Shown one piece after another: positions 1 through 11,460 of a stretch of 64,000 nt of DNA. The translations under genes were made by a program, and so were the position numbers. The stretch's first letter is position 1; each line of letters starts with the position of its first letter. The notes below the pieces were generated by a model. That model was given only the letters and a program-made list of their open reading frames with translations, had not been told where the DNA came from and searched no databases. The DNA is from Parietaria judaica. Lineage: Eukaryota; Streptophyta; Magnoliopsida; Rosales; Urticaceae. The DNA lies in NCBI GenBank assembly GCA_954871525.1, contig OX940860.1:29110001-29174000 (forward strand), given 5' to 3'.

Positions 1-690
1 TACACATACATACTAACATAAATTGTATAATTATATATAATATATATATATGCTATTGCCCAAACCCTATGTCTAGATATTTTAGAGACTTTTGCCGCAA
101 TCGCCTAACCGTAGAGTTTTCATAAAAAGAAATATATATCATAGATTTTAAGGATTATTTTTTTAAATTTTTTTACTAAGTTGAAATTTTGAGAAATTAT
201 GTATAAGATGATGTGAAAAAATACATGAAATTATGAGATTTTCTTAGTCAAACAACCTACAATTCTGTGTATGGGTTAAATTGAGTCGAACTGAGGCAAA
301 AACCCAATTCTAGTAAGAAAAAAACAGGTTAATTAACCGGTTAGACCCCTCCCCTATTCAACCCGATATTATTGAGTTTAGAAATAGTAACCCAACCCAA
401 TCCAAAACTTATGAAGATCCCTTCTAACCCAACCAAAAAAAAAAAACTATGAGTTGAATTGGGTCGGATCATTGAACTCAATTAAAAAAAAAAAAAACCA
501 AATATTCGATAATAGGAGTACGTTTATGTATTATTGATGCGGTTTTCCACCTTAACGGTCAAGGTATCATATGGATGTATGATATTAACTTGCTTAGGTC
601 GAATCCGGTCTTTCGTGTTGCAAAATCTCAAACACTCTTTATATATATATACATATATATAAGCAAATAAATGAGACGATAATTTTTTAG
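1..690. other. A+T-rich intergenic DNA, no gene seen
   Basis: No open frame of note. Two stretches (about 260-300 and 450-475) share a degenerate 'gttgaattgggtcgg'-like motif, which may be remnants of a small repeat, but no termini or target duplication could be found. Confidence 0.5.
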
Positions 691-1298
691 AGAGGTTCGT
701 CCCAAGGCGGTACTTGACTACGTCCTTTGTCAGTTTATTGATACAAAAAACATGAAAGGACTGCCAGATGCAATTGTCTTGTTCGGAGAAAAGAGAACGA
801 AGAGAATAAGTAGAAATAATACAAAGGAAAAGCTCTCAAATAATTGTAATGCCGAACAGAAAGCTCTCGATATTCTTTCTTGATGATTGCGTGTGTGATT
901 CCTCATCTTGAGTTGATATTTATAATCTCCAATTCTTCCCGTTGGACTTCTTGGGAATTTCGGGTCGTCTCTCCGAGCTGACCGGGCTGACTAATTATTC
1001 AGCTGACACGTGCTCCACGATTACGTACTTTACGCCGAGCTGGATTCTTGCCTGAATGAGGCGTTGTGGATTCGACTTCGTGCTCTTAGTCTTCCGTCCA
1101 TTTTGAATTGATGAAGCCGGACAAGATTTGTGACGATTCTGCCCTTCCTGTTATTTACTGATGATGGATAGCTTTTGGGCTTTTAACTTCTGTTTGTGGG
1201 CTTTATGGCTGCCAGTTGGCTAGTAAACTTTTGGGCTTCGTAAATGGGCATATTCGGATTTTTATTATTCTTTTGCGCGTTGAGTTTATTTTGCTACA
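690..1298 (-). mobile_element. Probable LTR of a Copia-like retrotransposon (minus orientation)
   Basis: On the minus strand this block starts TGTAGC at 1298, carries a TATA-type box (ATTATAAATATC) near 930 and then a transcribed-leader-like, CG-richer stretch ending in the 'CCGCCTTGGGACGAACC' type sequence near 690-710. That order (TG start, U3, TATA, R-U5) is what a plant LTR shows. The left border is a guess: neither a 5-bp target duplication nor a tRNA primer site was found, so this may be a truncated LTR rather than a clean solo LTR. Confidence 0.4.
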
Positions 1299-1613
1299 AA
1301 TGTATTAATTCATAACTTATACGACATGTCGTTTCTAATAAAAATTTGATGAATTTGCACATCAGCATATATGATATTTTTTATGAAGTACTTATTAAAT
1401 TATTATTATGATATGACATTACATTAAATCTTTTAGATACTATGTAATGTATAAATTAAATATTTATATTATTAAAATTATTTTATACTGTATTCGTCAT
1501 AAAGCAGTTGATAATTAGTTTTATCCGTAGATAACATGATAAACTACATTTTTATATTTTATTTATAGATAAACTCACTTATAAAAATGATAAATCTGTT
1601 AATCAGATAAAAT

Positions 1614-2673
1614 TAGGGGTGGCAATTCGGGTTTCGCGTCGTGTTCATGCCGGGTCTTAATCGTTTTTTACTTATTTTATGTAGACCCAGACCCGCCCCA
1701 TTTATTAATCGTGTTAGAAGATGAGACCCAGACCCGCCCCATTTATTAATCGTGTTAGAAGATGAGACCCCGACCCGCCCTATTTAAATACCGTGTTTAT
1801 CGTGTCTAACCGTTTAACCCATTTAACATATTCATGTATTTCAAAATATTAAATTAGTTCAATCTATACTTATACAACTTAATTTATTTAATTATATTAT
1901 CTAAGATTTTACAATTTTCTAACACTTTTTTTGTATGTTCATCAATGGTACGACGTAATCAATAAGTAATAAAAAAACATTTTTTTTATATAATAAGTAG
2001 GGTTAATGACGGTAAAAATATCCAAAGTTTGGTCAAAGAACCCCTCGTGTACCCAAAGTTTAAAAATAGTGGCAAAAGTACCCAAAGTCGCATTTTGGGA
2101 GTTGACCACTCCATTCTCGTAATGTAGTTAACTTACCCGTCGTCAACTCTGGCCACGTGGACAAACGTGGGTTGCTAACATCGTAATTTCTTGCCACGTG
2201 GACGAGCCCAATTAGGGGTTTAATTAGTTGTTTTGTCGTAAACGAGGCTGATGTTGGCTCATCCACGTGGGAAAAAATTGTTATGTTAGCAACCCACGTT
2301 TGTCCACGTGGCCCAAGTTAACATGTAAGTTAACTGCATCACGAGAATGAAGTGTCTAACTCCCCAAATTGGGTACTTTTGCCACCACTTTTAGACTTTG
2401 GGTACACGAGGGGTTCTTTGATCAAACTTTGGGTATTTTCACCGTCATTAACCCTAATAAGTATTAAAATACTTAGTAACATATATAAAATGTAACTTTT
2501 TGCTCCTTAGTCGTGTCTAATTGGGTCCCAATATGTTATCGTATTCGTGCCGTGTTTACCCATTATTTAATCGTGTTACTCGTGTACGACACGGTTGGAC
2601 CCAAATTCATTTAGAGTAGACCTAGACCCATTTAAATCGTGTCGTAATGTCCGGCCTCAAATTGCCACCCTTA
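1614..2673. mobile_element. hAT-type non-autonomous element, split by a nested MULE foldback element
   Basis: The ends are an imperfect inverted repeat: TAGGGGTGGCAATT at 1614 and, read from the other strand, TAAGGGTGGCAATT at 2673. The flanks are 8-bp near-identical duplications (gataaaat at 1606-1613, aataaaat at 2674-2681), the hAT signature. Net length without the nested 2000-2454 insertion is about 600 bp. The interior repeats 'gacccg' / 'cgtgt' motifs and has a roughly 42-bp tandem duplication (about 1686-1765). No coding capacity. It ends 100 bp upstream of the PPR start codon, so it makes up most of that gene's proximal upstream region. Confidence 0.75.
2000..2454. mobile_element. MULE-type foldback MITE, copy 1 (nested in the hAT element)
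   Basis: Two arms of about 210 bp form a long inverted repeat around a roughly 40-bp loop. It begins GGGTTAATGACGG and ends with the complement CCGTCATTAACCC. It is flanked by a perfect 9-bp direct repeat taataagta (1991-1999 and 2455-2463), the size made by Mutator-like transposases. Each arm contains CCACGTGG-type G-box sequences. The same family recurs at 24009-24477 and 49377-49717, with a relative at 11938-12281. Confidence 0.88.
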
Positions 2674-2772
2674 AATAAAATATAACTTATCACGGATGAT
2701 CGTTTATAATTTTCAGTTTCGAACTCAAAGCATTTCTCAGATCAGTTTTCAGCTCTCATGTAAACCCCATTA

Positions 2773-4995
2773 ATGGCCATAAAGCTTTCACCTTTAACGA
2801 TTTGCAATAGAATCGCCATTTGGGTTCTCTCAAAATCCCCCATTTCTTCGCTTTCCTGCGCCAACACCTTGGAAACTTGTGCTGTAAGCAACTCAAGCTC
2901 TAACCCTAACCCTACCCTTCCGAATTCGCCGGATTTCGACCAGAGAATCCTGTTCTTGAGGAGCAAACTCGACCCGGAAAATCTGATTCGGGTCCTGGAT
3001 AGCACAGACGATTCAAGCTCTGCTTTGAAGATATTCAAATGGGCTTCTTCGCAAAACAGGTTTCGTCACACCTCGGACACTTATTACCATATTGCCCTCA
3101 AGCTCGGTTTGTCTGGGAATTCGGAAGAAATGGAAGATCTCGTTCGAACCCTAGTTAGAGAAAAAGTCCCTGGTTCTAAAGAAGCTCTTTTGGCTCTGAT
3201 CGATGAGCTCATCACACAGTGTAAGCTTAGTGAAGCGATCTCCGTGCTCATTTGTGGCGGTTTTAGTCCCTCGATTTTGGTAATTAACCGGTTAATGTTA
3301 GCTTTAGTGAAGGAGAAGAGGGGGTTTGAGGATGTATTGCTTGTTTATAAGGAGATGGTCAAGGCGGGTGTTTCGCCGGATGTTGAGACTCTGAATTGCT
3401 TGTTAGAGGTGTTGGTGGAGTCGGGTCGAGTCGAAACAGCGTTGGACCAATTCAAAAGGATGCCGAAAAAGGGCTGTTGCCCAAACAGCACGTCGTTTGA
3501 GGTGATTGTAAGAGGTCTTGTGGCTAAAAACCGAGTTGACGAAGCTGTGGAGATTTTGCAGGGAGTGTTTGAATCGGAACCTGGGTGGGAGCCGGATTTG
3601 AGCTTCTTTAGGTGTATGATACAGTTGTTTTCTCGAGAAAATAAACCAAACGAGGTGATCAAGCTGTTCAGATCAATGAAGCAACGCGACTTGTTACCAG
3701 ATTCGGTGACTTTTGCAGCTTTGATTGAGTGTTTATGCGATAATCTTCGGTTAGATGATGTGGTTGAGATTGTTGAAGAAATGATAGAAAGCGGATCAAC
3801 ATTGCCTGATACCGTTATTTTCGGCTTAATCAATTTGTTCTGTGAATTAGGAAAAGTAGACAAGGCCGAGAAGTTCTTGAATGACAAGTATATCGTTGAA
3901 ACAACACCATACAACAGATTGCTCAAAGGCTGCTATGATGCTGGTAAATTGACATTGGCGTTTGACGTGTTGAATAAAATGTCGGAATTAAATATAGACG
4001 ATTGCGATTCTTGGAATATCCTCATTCGATGGATCTGCGAGAAACACGGAATCAACAAAGCCTCCGAATTTCTCTGTAAAATGATTGTATCTTCGTTGAT
4101 TCCCGACTCTGCAACTTTCTCGGCACTGGTCGTCGGAAACTGCGAGTCAGGAAAGCACGGGACTGCCCTCGATCTATTTGATCGGATCAAAGGAAATTTC
4201 TGGGTTTTGGATTCTGTATCCTACTGTAGATTAGTCCAAAGCCTGTGCAATGTCGGGTTGATTCGAGAAGCGGCCGAAGTCTTCTCGTACATGTTGAAGA
4301 ACGGTTGCTCACTTCCGTCTTCTGCGTTTTACATGCTGATTAAAGAGACGTGTAATGCGGGAAAGCTCGGTGAAGCGATCAAGCTTCGAAGTTTGGCTTC
4401 GCATCTAGATATTTCTTGTGACAGTTCGACTTTTTCTGCAATTATGCGACGCATGTTGAAGGTCGGAAAGTCGAAGTCAAACTACGTGTTAGTAGTCTTT
4501 TCGCAGATGATAGTCGAGGGCTGTGATCCCGACATGGAAGCCTATTGCATGCTCATCCAGAGTATGAGTTTACAGAATCGGGTTCAAGATTGCGTCTTTC
4601 TTTTCAATGAAATGGTCAACAGAGGTTTCGTTCCAGATTCAGGAAGGTTACACGATATATTATCCGGCATCGCTGATCTTCAACAGCTTCACAGAATCTC
4701 GGCTTCCATCGGTAAACTCGTTTCAAGGAAGGAAGTGAGCTCTTCGATATTTAATCTTCTGATCAATGGGATGTGGAGAGAGGGCGAGAGAAGCGAGGCT
4801 TGCCGGCTTTTGGATCGCATGCTGGAAAAGGGGTGGGTCCCTGACTCAAAGACTCACAGATTATTGCTCGGTTCTGTCGCCGGAGAAGAGATAATCAGCA
4901 GCGGGGTGGTGTACGGTTATTCCTCTGCGAACGATTCTGTCAGCGGCTTGCTAGTTGAAGGTTTGGAAAACATGGGATGCTCCAATGGCCGATGA
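2773..4995 (+). CDS. P-class pentatricopeptide repeat (PPR) protein
   Basis: A single uninterrupted 740-aa frame. After a Ser-rich, basic N-terminus of about 40 residues that looks like an organelle transit peptide, roughly 17 tandem 34-37-residue PPR repeats run from about residue 100 to 700. Repeat ends of the form 'G..PD' recur (for example KAGVSPD, EKGWVPD). There is no E, DYW or SMR domain, so it is P-class. The family binds single-stranded organelle RNA through two key residues per repeat and acts in processing, stability or translation. The lack of introns is usual for PPR genes. The ATG at 2773 is the first in frame and gives the transit-like leader. Target organelle and RNA cannot be read from the sequence. 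The upstream 1 kb is transposon-derived. Confidence 0.95.
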   Translation: MAIKLSPLTICNRIAIWVLSKSPISSLSCANTLETCAVSNSSSNPNPTLPNSPDFDQRILFLRSKLDPENLIRVLDSTDDSSSALKIFKWASSQNRFRHTSDTYYHIALKLGLSGNSEEMEDLVRTLVREKVPGSKEALLALIDELITQCKLSEAISVLICGGFSPSILVINRLMLALVKEKRGFEDVLLVYKEMVKAGVSPDVETLNCLLEVLVESGRVETALDQFKRMPKKGCCPNSTSFEVIVRGLVAKNRVDEAVEILQGVFESEPGWEPDLSFFRCMIQLFSRENKPNEVIKLFRSMKQRDLLPDSVTFAALIECLCDNLRLDDVVEIVEEMIESGSTLPDTVIFGLINLFCELGKVDKAEKFLNDKYIVETTPYNRLLKGCYDAGKLTLAFDVLNKMSELNIDDCDSWNILIRWICEKHGINKASEFLCKMIVSSLIPDSATFSALVVGNCESGKHGTALDLFDRIKGNFWVLDSVSYCRLVQSLCNVGLIREAAEVFSYMLKNGCSLPSSAFYMLIKETCNAGKLGEAIKLRSLASHLDISCDSSTFSAIMRRMLKVGKSKSNYVLVVFSQMIVEGCDPDMEAYCMLIQSMSLQNRVQDCVFLFNEMVNRGFVPDSGRLHDILSGIADLQQLHRISASIGKLVSRKEVSSSIFNLLINGMWREGERSEACRLLDRMLEKGWVPDSKTHRLLLGSVAGEEIISSGVVYGYSSANDSVSGLLVEGLENMGCSNGR

Positions 4996-5105
4996 GTAGA
5001 AGCTGCTTCTTCTTGCTCTAAATCAAGCAGGAGTGATAAGACATTACTCTCTCTCTCTCGACCAATCTTTTTCTTTATATCTTTGTAAACGTGGAAAGTC
5101 GGCAT

Positions 5106-5930
5106 TCAACATAATTTATTGTTTAATAGATTTGAGTGAAAGAGAGTGAAGAACTAGATTATTAAAGAAGCAGTTCTAATATAATAATTGCATTATTAAA
5201 GAAAAGAACAATGTTTATTATAATATTAAGTATTAACAACGTCTACACTACTAAACCCTCATAGAATAAAGTATGTGCAAATATATATTACAATAAATAA
5301 GGCCAATAATGAGCTGAAAAATCAAAATTGTGTAATTTTAAAGGCTTAAAATACAGATTTTGAACCATGGGATAAAAATCTATATTGGTATTTTTTTTCC
5401 CCACTTTATCTTCAGATTTTGTAGATATTTTCGTTGGTTTTACGGCTTTTCATGGGTCGGGACGGGAAGTCATTTTTTTTTAATGGGGTAGCATTATTTG
5501 CCAATATTGCAATACAATCTTACATTACTAGATATATGCAGTGTAAGAACAAGTGGCATTGTCGGCATTTCATAAGACGTGTTTTATAAATGAAATCCCG
5601 TGATAATGCCAAAAAAGGCATCGCATGCCCATAGAGTACCCACGGATGCCGCGGGCATTTTAAACCGAATAGATAAAAAACAGGAATTATCGATCATTTA
5701 ATAACTTTTATGTCACCCAAACTTATTTTGTTTAGGATGATACTGAAAAAGAAACCAGTGACTGATCATATATGAATGCCAATTCCGATATAAACAAAGG
5801 GCCAAGATTAGCATACAATAATCACCTCCAAACACTGATTAGACACATGCTTACTTCCTAAAGACTCTTAGAAAAGGATAATCCCGTGCTAATGCCTTTT
5901 CTCTCATAAAATCGTTATCTCCGAAAAGAC
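5106..5930. other. Intergenic, no gene seen
   Basis: A+T-rich spacer between the PPR gene and the 3' end of the minus-strand zinc-finger gene. No convincing open frame, repeat border or RNA gene was recognised. Confidence 0.5.
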
Positions 5931-5933
5931 ATT

Positions 5934-7144
5934 TCACTTGAATGGCGCCTGCTCGATCTCCATCCTCTCCATCTTCACTTCCATGCTCCCGCTCTTATCC
6001 CTCTCGCTCAACTTGCCCGCGGCCACGGACGGCGAATACCCATTCACTGCAGCCGGCGAAGTCATCACGGTCTTCAGAGGCATCGGTGCCAGCACCGGCG
6101 CCCGCTCGACTCCACTGCCGACCACAATGGCCAGATTCTCGATGGCCTCCCGGGCGCGCTTCCTTGCCAGGTCAGCCTCGCGGACGCGGCGCTCGGCCTC
6201 TGAGCGGGCCACCACGACGGCCTTGCTCATCGAGGAGGCCGAGATCTTTGCTGCACAGAGAAGCACCAGCGCAGTCCGCTTGTCGATAGCCTGCCCCGGC
6301 GACATGTCAATGTCGAATAGGGCGCACCCTGCCGGGGCCGAGCACGACGAGCACAAGTACCTGTTACGAGATTTACATACAAAGACATCAACTTCGCTCA
6401 TACACAAGAAAAATACAAGCAGGGGTGAATCTTTTGATCATAATTATCGATTCTAATACCGGTTTAAAAACAAAACCGAAATTTATCCTAAAATACTGGG
6501 GACGGGCCTTTAGCAATTCCGATTTCAACAACCGGGACAAAAACCTGTATCAAGTATCAACAAATCGATAACCAGTATATACTCGCTTTTACTCCATTTT
6601 CTCTAAAATACCAGATACCCGGACGGGACTGGGACCCGTAAACCTCTAATTACGAGTTATCGACCCCAGTTTAACCTTAAAACTGAATTACATTCAATAC
6701 TTCACCGATAGTTTTATCCAAATTAAACACAAAGATTACCTTCCCGGATCGGTATTTACCGGTCCGATATCAGCAAACCGAGAGCCAGTAAATACCGATT
6801 CCCGGTCACGATTACGAATATTTTCAGCATTACCGAATCTGGGCCTAAATGTTAAGAGCATAATTCCGAGATTACCCTCCGGTGGTGGTGGCGGAGGAGG
6901 CGCAGTGGGAGTGGGTGAAGGAGGAGCACTTGGAGCAGGTGAGGCGCTTGGAGAGGGGCGGCACGGAGGCGGAGTCGTAGAACTGGAAGCAGCTGGGGCA
7001 GAAGGAGGAGGGGTGGTGCCGCAGCACGCACGCCGTGCACATCCGCCGGTGGACTCCCCTGATGCGCACGTGGTGCACCACCCACCGCCGCTGCGACCCG
7101 CAGTTCCCGCACTCCGACGCCGGAGCTCCCATCGCCTGGTTCAT
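5934..7144 (-). CDS. Cys-rich RING/PHD-like zinc-finger protein, two exons
   Basis: Exon 1 runs 7144-6876 (donor GG|GTAATC) and exon 2 most likely 6360-5934 (acceptor AACAG|GTAC). They join in frame to 231 aa. The N-terminal half has regularly spaced Cys/His pairs: ECGNC, MCTAC, FCPSC, LTCSKC, THSHC and, across the junction, YLCSSC. This suggests two zinc-binding modules of RING/PHD-like spacing. The C-terminal half has an Ala/Arg/Glu-rich helix (about residues 120-165, 'ARSEAERRVREADLARKRA') and no catalytic domain. Small plant proteins with this layout are known but poorly characterised, so no function is assigned. An alternative in-frame acceptor at 6397 would add 12 residues (exon 2 from 6396). 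I prefer 6360 because it puts YLCSSC at PHD-like spacing after HSHC. Confidence 0.75.
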
Positions 7145-7199
7145 CTCCGGTCGGGAAACCCTAGCCAGAGACAGAGAGAGAGAGGAGGGGTTTGATTAT

Positions 7200-9100
7200 T
7201 TGGGGATTCTTCTTCGCATCTTTTTCTTTTTTTCTTTTTTCAGGTAAATGAATAGTTTTTTTTTTTTGAAAGAAGGTAAATGAATAGTTAATTGTTTATT
7301 TATTATTTTAATTCGGTCGTGGGTGGCAATTTCGGTCCGGACGTTAGAAGCGTAAGCTTACAACACAAAGAATATTAGTTTGGAGCATATTTAAACGATA
7401 GACTCGATCGGAACGTTGAAAACGAAAACTTACTACACAATTCAAATTAGTTAAAGTCGAAACACTATTAAATAATAAATTTGGTATGGATATTGGAACG
7501 AAAGCTTATTACACAAAGTAATTTGGTTTGGACCGGACATGAATGAAGTTAAATTCGACTAGGATGATTTAAGTGAAACTAAATTTAATCAACGCGATTT
7601 GACGATAGACTCGATCCGAACATTGAAAACGAAAACTTACTACACAAGTTAGATGAGTATAGATCGAAACACAATTAAATTATAATTTTGGTATGGATAT
7701 TGGAAACGAAAGCTTATTAAACAATGTAAATTCGTTTTAAACTCTATCCGAATAGTAGAAACAAAAATATTAAAACGAGAGAACACGGTAACATGTAAAC
7801 AATGATACACAATTAGACTTGATTCAAAAATAAAATATGCGTGTTATATGTTTGATGTGTTATTGCTTTGATTGTGTTTAAAATGTTGAATCTATAATTG
7901 TTATCTTTATCTACAGATTATGTTGCTCAAGTGAAAAAAATAATAATCAATTAATTAGTCCTTCCATCATTTGATGATGTTAATCGATAATTGATATTTT
8001 CAAGTTGAAAGCGGTCCTAAAAAAAGAAATTTGGTTTAATAAATACAATCTTAATTCTCATAAAAATACCGTAATTAAAGATTAAACCCGGATCAAGTTA
8101 TTTACATCGTGTCGTGTCAGCCATTTTTCGCAGTCATTTCAATGTTGGTAAAAGGTAAGAAAAGAAAAAGGCACACAAAAGAGTAATTCATAAGTTTAAA
8201 GTGATGAAAATTCAACCAAAAAGTGGGGTGTGATAATGTTCTACTGAAATACTAAAAGGCTAAGTAACACAGTTGAGATCAACTCTCTCTCATATATACC
8301 ATGGATCTAATCAAAGAAGAAAGGATAAAGGGAAACCCTAAATACTAAAGGTAGTACATACACGAGATTGCATTCTTCGTTTATTATTAACGGCCATAAA
8401 ACGCTCTAGTCTCGTCTCCCTCCGTCTAGCTGTTAGATATTCCGGCTCCGACTCCACCTGTACACTTTCTATTACAAAAGGCACCATCACCGGAGAAATA
8501 ATCAGCATAAACATTCACTAATATTTTCATGGAGAATGGAGAACATGGGCAAATTAGTCTTTTCAAGCATAATGTTGCTTGAACTAGGAATGAAATCGGG
8601 ACCCGGAACAAGGATTTTGATGTTATTTCCTCCTGGTCCTGGTCCCGGTTTTTAGGGAGCTTCAGAAATTTCACCTGGTCTTGTGAAGGGCGGTTTTTTT
8701 AGAAACCAGCGGTTTAATCCATAAAATCCCATTTTTCACCAAATAATTCTGGCTGATTTTAAGCCGGAATTTTGTTGATAAATATATATTTTAAATACAT
8801 AGTAGTATTATAAAATAATATATGTTTAAAAAATATAACATGAGTAAGAATTCTCTGTTCCCGGTGTTTCAGGAAATATTCCCAGTAACTGAAATTCTGT
8901 AGTATTAGTGAAACGTAAGCCCTAGCTGATAGCAACATAAAATTAAAAATATTATCAAGGGCAATACGGTACTAAATTATATTGTGTATGCAACGAATCA
9001 ACAAAACATGAGATTTTCCGAGTAGATAAAATATCCAATGAAATTTCAGAGATTCAGTTTATAAAAATCTACGACGAGAAAAACTTACTCTTTCGAGCCA
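7200..9100. other. Intergenic, with a two-copy tandem repeat
   Basis: No gene recognised. A block beginning 'gatagactcgat' near 7397 is repeated near 7614 (period about 217 bp), each copy containing 'ggtatggatattgga' and 'cgaaagcttatta'. The left edge near 7319 has GGGTGGCAATTTCGG, resembling the hAT end at 1614, but no matching right end or target duplication was found. An 82-codon minus frame at 8426-8674 has no recognisable domain and was not called. Confidence 0.5.
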
Positions 9101-9102
9101 TT

Positions 9103-11460
9103 CTAAAGGAGTTCTTTGCAGGTGGATTTGTTGTGGCCAAGCCCCTTGCATTTGCTACACTGGAGTTGTCGTTTCGAGAAATCGTGCGGCGCTTGCTTCT
9201 TCGTCGTCGGTCGGCCCGGCGGCCGCCGTGTCGGCGGAGGCGTCACGGTCACCAAAGCCTGACATGACTCTTGCATCAAAGGCATTTCAATGTTTGGAAC
9301 AGGATGAATCGACTCCGAGTAAGTCAGTCTATAGCTCTCCGAAGTGTAATACCGCAAACAATAATCGTATGGGCTCTGACCCATACAGCTAATCACGGCA
9401 GAAGCGTGACAGCAAGGCAAACCACTCAACTGCCATGCGCGGCAGCTACAATCCCAGTGATCAATGTTCACCGTTTCGATGGATTCACCACGAACTTCGA
9501 ACGTACTACCCTGTATGAGAAGTACTTGGAGAGTACGGACTTTCTGGATCTCCTTCTCAACTTTTTCCTCCATTACCGGGGTAAGTCGCGTCAGCCATTG
9601 ATTAGCCTCGGTTCTTCGCGTGTATATCAACTCCATGATCTTGCCTCTTATCATGTCGATCATTTGGGTTATTGGAAGCTCGGTCGCATCAGAAGCCCAG
9701 CTGTAGAAGAGCTCGCCAAAATTCGAGGCCATGTGGTTATATCTCGCGCCTTGGAAGAACGCGTTCGCCCAATTCTGAGGCTCGCTCTGTATGATCCAAT
9801 TGTACGCTTCGAGCGAGATGTTTTTGATGCTGTCGACGCTCTTCTGGAAGCTTTCGGCCTTTGACGCGTACGCGGCGCAGTGGAAATCCTCGACCATGAG
9901 GCGCTTCACTTCGTGCGAAAATTGCCCTTTTAAGTCTTTGAGAAACTGCTCGCTCAGGTATTTCAGGCAATAACCGTGGAAAGAGCCCTTGAAAATATCG
10001 GCAATCGATTCTTTCAAACCCTTTTGCCGGTCCGCCACGAACGTCAGAGGGCACGACATTGATAAGGCCGATTTGAGCTGTAACAGAAACCAGAGCCAAT
10101 TATCCTCGCTTTCCATGTCCACCACGGCAAAAGCGATAGGGAAAACACCGTCGTTTCCGTCCGCAGCCGTTGCGGCTAATAGAGTGCCTTGGTATTTGGC
10201 TTTCAAGTGTATGCCGTCGAGAAATATGAGCGGCCTGCAACCGTGTTGGAAACCGTACAGAGAGGCGTGGAACGAGACAAACAGACGGTGAAAACTCGTG
10301 TCGTCTTTAGTGGCGAAAGTGGCCATACTTCCCGGGTTTGTCTCCATTATCTTTTCACAGAAGAGTGGAAGCTGATTATATGCCTCTTTGTACGATCCCT
10401 GAAGCTGTTCCTTTGCAATTTCCTTCCCGCGCCAGGCTTGGAAGTAGTTCAACTGAACCCCGTAATCCTGTTTTATATCGTTCACGATGTCCTTCGGCTT
10501 GTAGTTCGGCGACACTTTCAACTTCTCTTTGATAATGCTCGCCACCCAGCTTCTCGTTGCCTGATGCCCGGTTGTGGAAACCGAGCCTTCGCAAGTATGG
10601 GTCGGGTTCATCTTCTTAATGCATATCAACTGAGTGGTGGACAGTCTCGAGGCATGAATTCTCCACGGGCAACCTTCTGATTTGCACTTGACGGTCACGC
10701 GATGACTGTCGTTCTTCTTATACCGAAAAGAAAACTGATTCGCAATGGCGTATTTACGCAATAACTGACGGAATTCATGGACCCCGCTAAACCGTTGGCC
10801 CACGCCGGTTATGGTGTTCTGCCACCGCTGGGTTCCTTTGCTATTCCTGTCTTCGTCGAGCCGACTCAGAGGGAAAAAGGGCGAAGTATCAGTAGGTACG
10901 CCACTTCGAGCTCCAACCTGGTTGTTTCCTTCCACAACATCAATTGACATATCGAGGTGGGATGTTTCGCCAGCATCATTTTTACCGTCGAGAGCAGCAT
11001 CCATGGGAAGCACGGTTTCGGACAAAGTCGTTCTGCTAGACCTAATAAACGCGTAAACGCATCAATCCCAAACCAGAAATTCTCGAAACGGGGATTCATC
11101 AACACGAGGAACAGATAGAAACTACCTACTGTCGGGCATGGCAGACGTGTCCGGAGAGTCATCCATGATGTAAACATCGGCGGTCATCGAATTGCCGTGG
11201 AACTTGACCATGCGCTTGAGATCCTTGTCGTTCGAAACAGTGATCAGCGTCTTCTTGTTCCCGGGAAGGAAGTACTTGATCAGCATCGAGTCGAGGTTGC
11301 AGCCGAACATCTCCGAGATCTCCGCCCTGAAATCTCCGAACTGAACCTCGTCGTCAATGTCGATGGCGTGGGCGTCGCCGCCTCGGTACGACAATGCACC
11401 ATCTTTTTCCGTCTCGAACTTGCCTCCGAATTGGCATATCGCTATGATCTTCCCCGCCAT
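9103..11460 (-). CDS. MUSTANG-B-like domesticated MULE transposase with N-terminal PB1 domain
   Basis: Exon 1 is 11460-11126 (ATG GCG GGG AAG; donor AGTAG|GTAG) and exon 2 is 11041-9103, giving 757 aa in one frame. In order: PB1 domain (residues about 1-100; DKDLKRMV is typical), MuDR N-terminal domain ('KSEGCPWRIHAS'), MULE DDE domain (Asp in IFLDGIHLK, Asp in VADRQKGL, Glu in KAESFQ), SWIM finger (DCSCRAW...PCCH), basic Pro-rich linker and a C-terminal CCHC knuckle (CSKCKGLGHNKSTC). PB1 plus transposase without TIRs at the gene borders is the hallmark of the domesticated MUSTANG-B genes, which in Arabidopsis affect growth and flowering. The frame is intact and no flanking TIRs were seen, supporting a host gene rather than a mobile element. 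Three in-frame alternative acceptors (after 11042, 11036, 11033) would change only 2-3 residues at the junction. Confidence 0.9.

Noticed and set aside
2060..2266. 68-codon minus frame
   Set aside because: Lies within the arms of a MULE foldback; no conserved domain.
3345..3926. 193-codon minus-strand frame
   Set aside because: Antisense shadow of the PPR gene.
5938..6456. 172-codon plus frame
   Set aside because: Antisense of zinc-finger gene exon 2; Cys-rich motifs are on the minus strand.
9271..9864. 197-codon plus frame
   Set aside because: Antisense of the MUSTANG-like gene.
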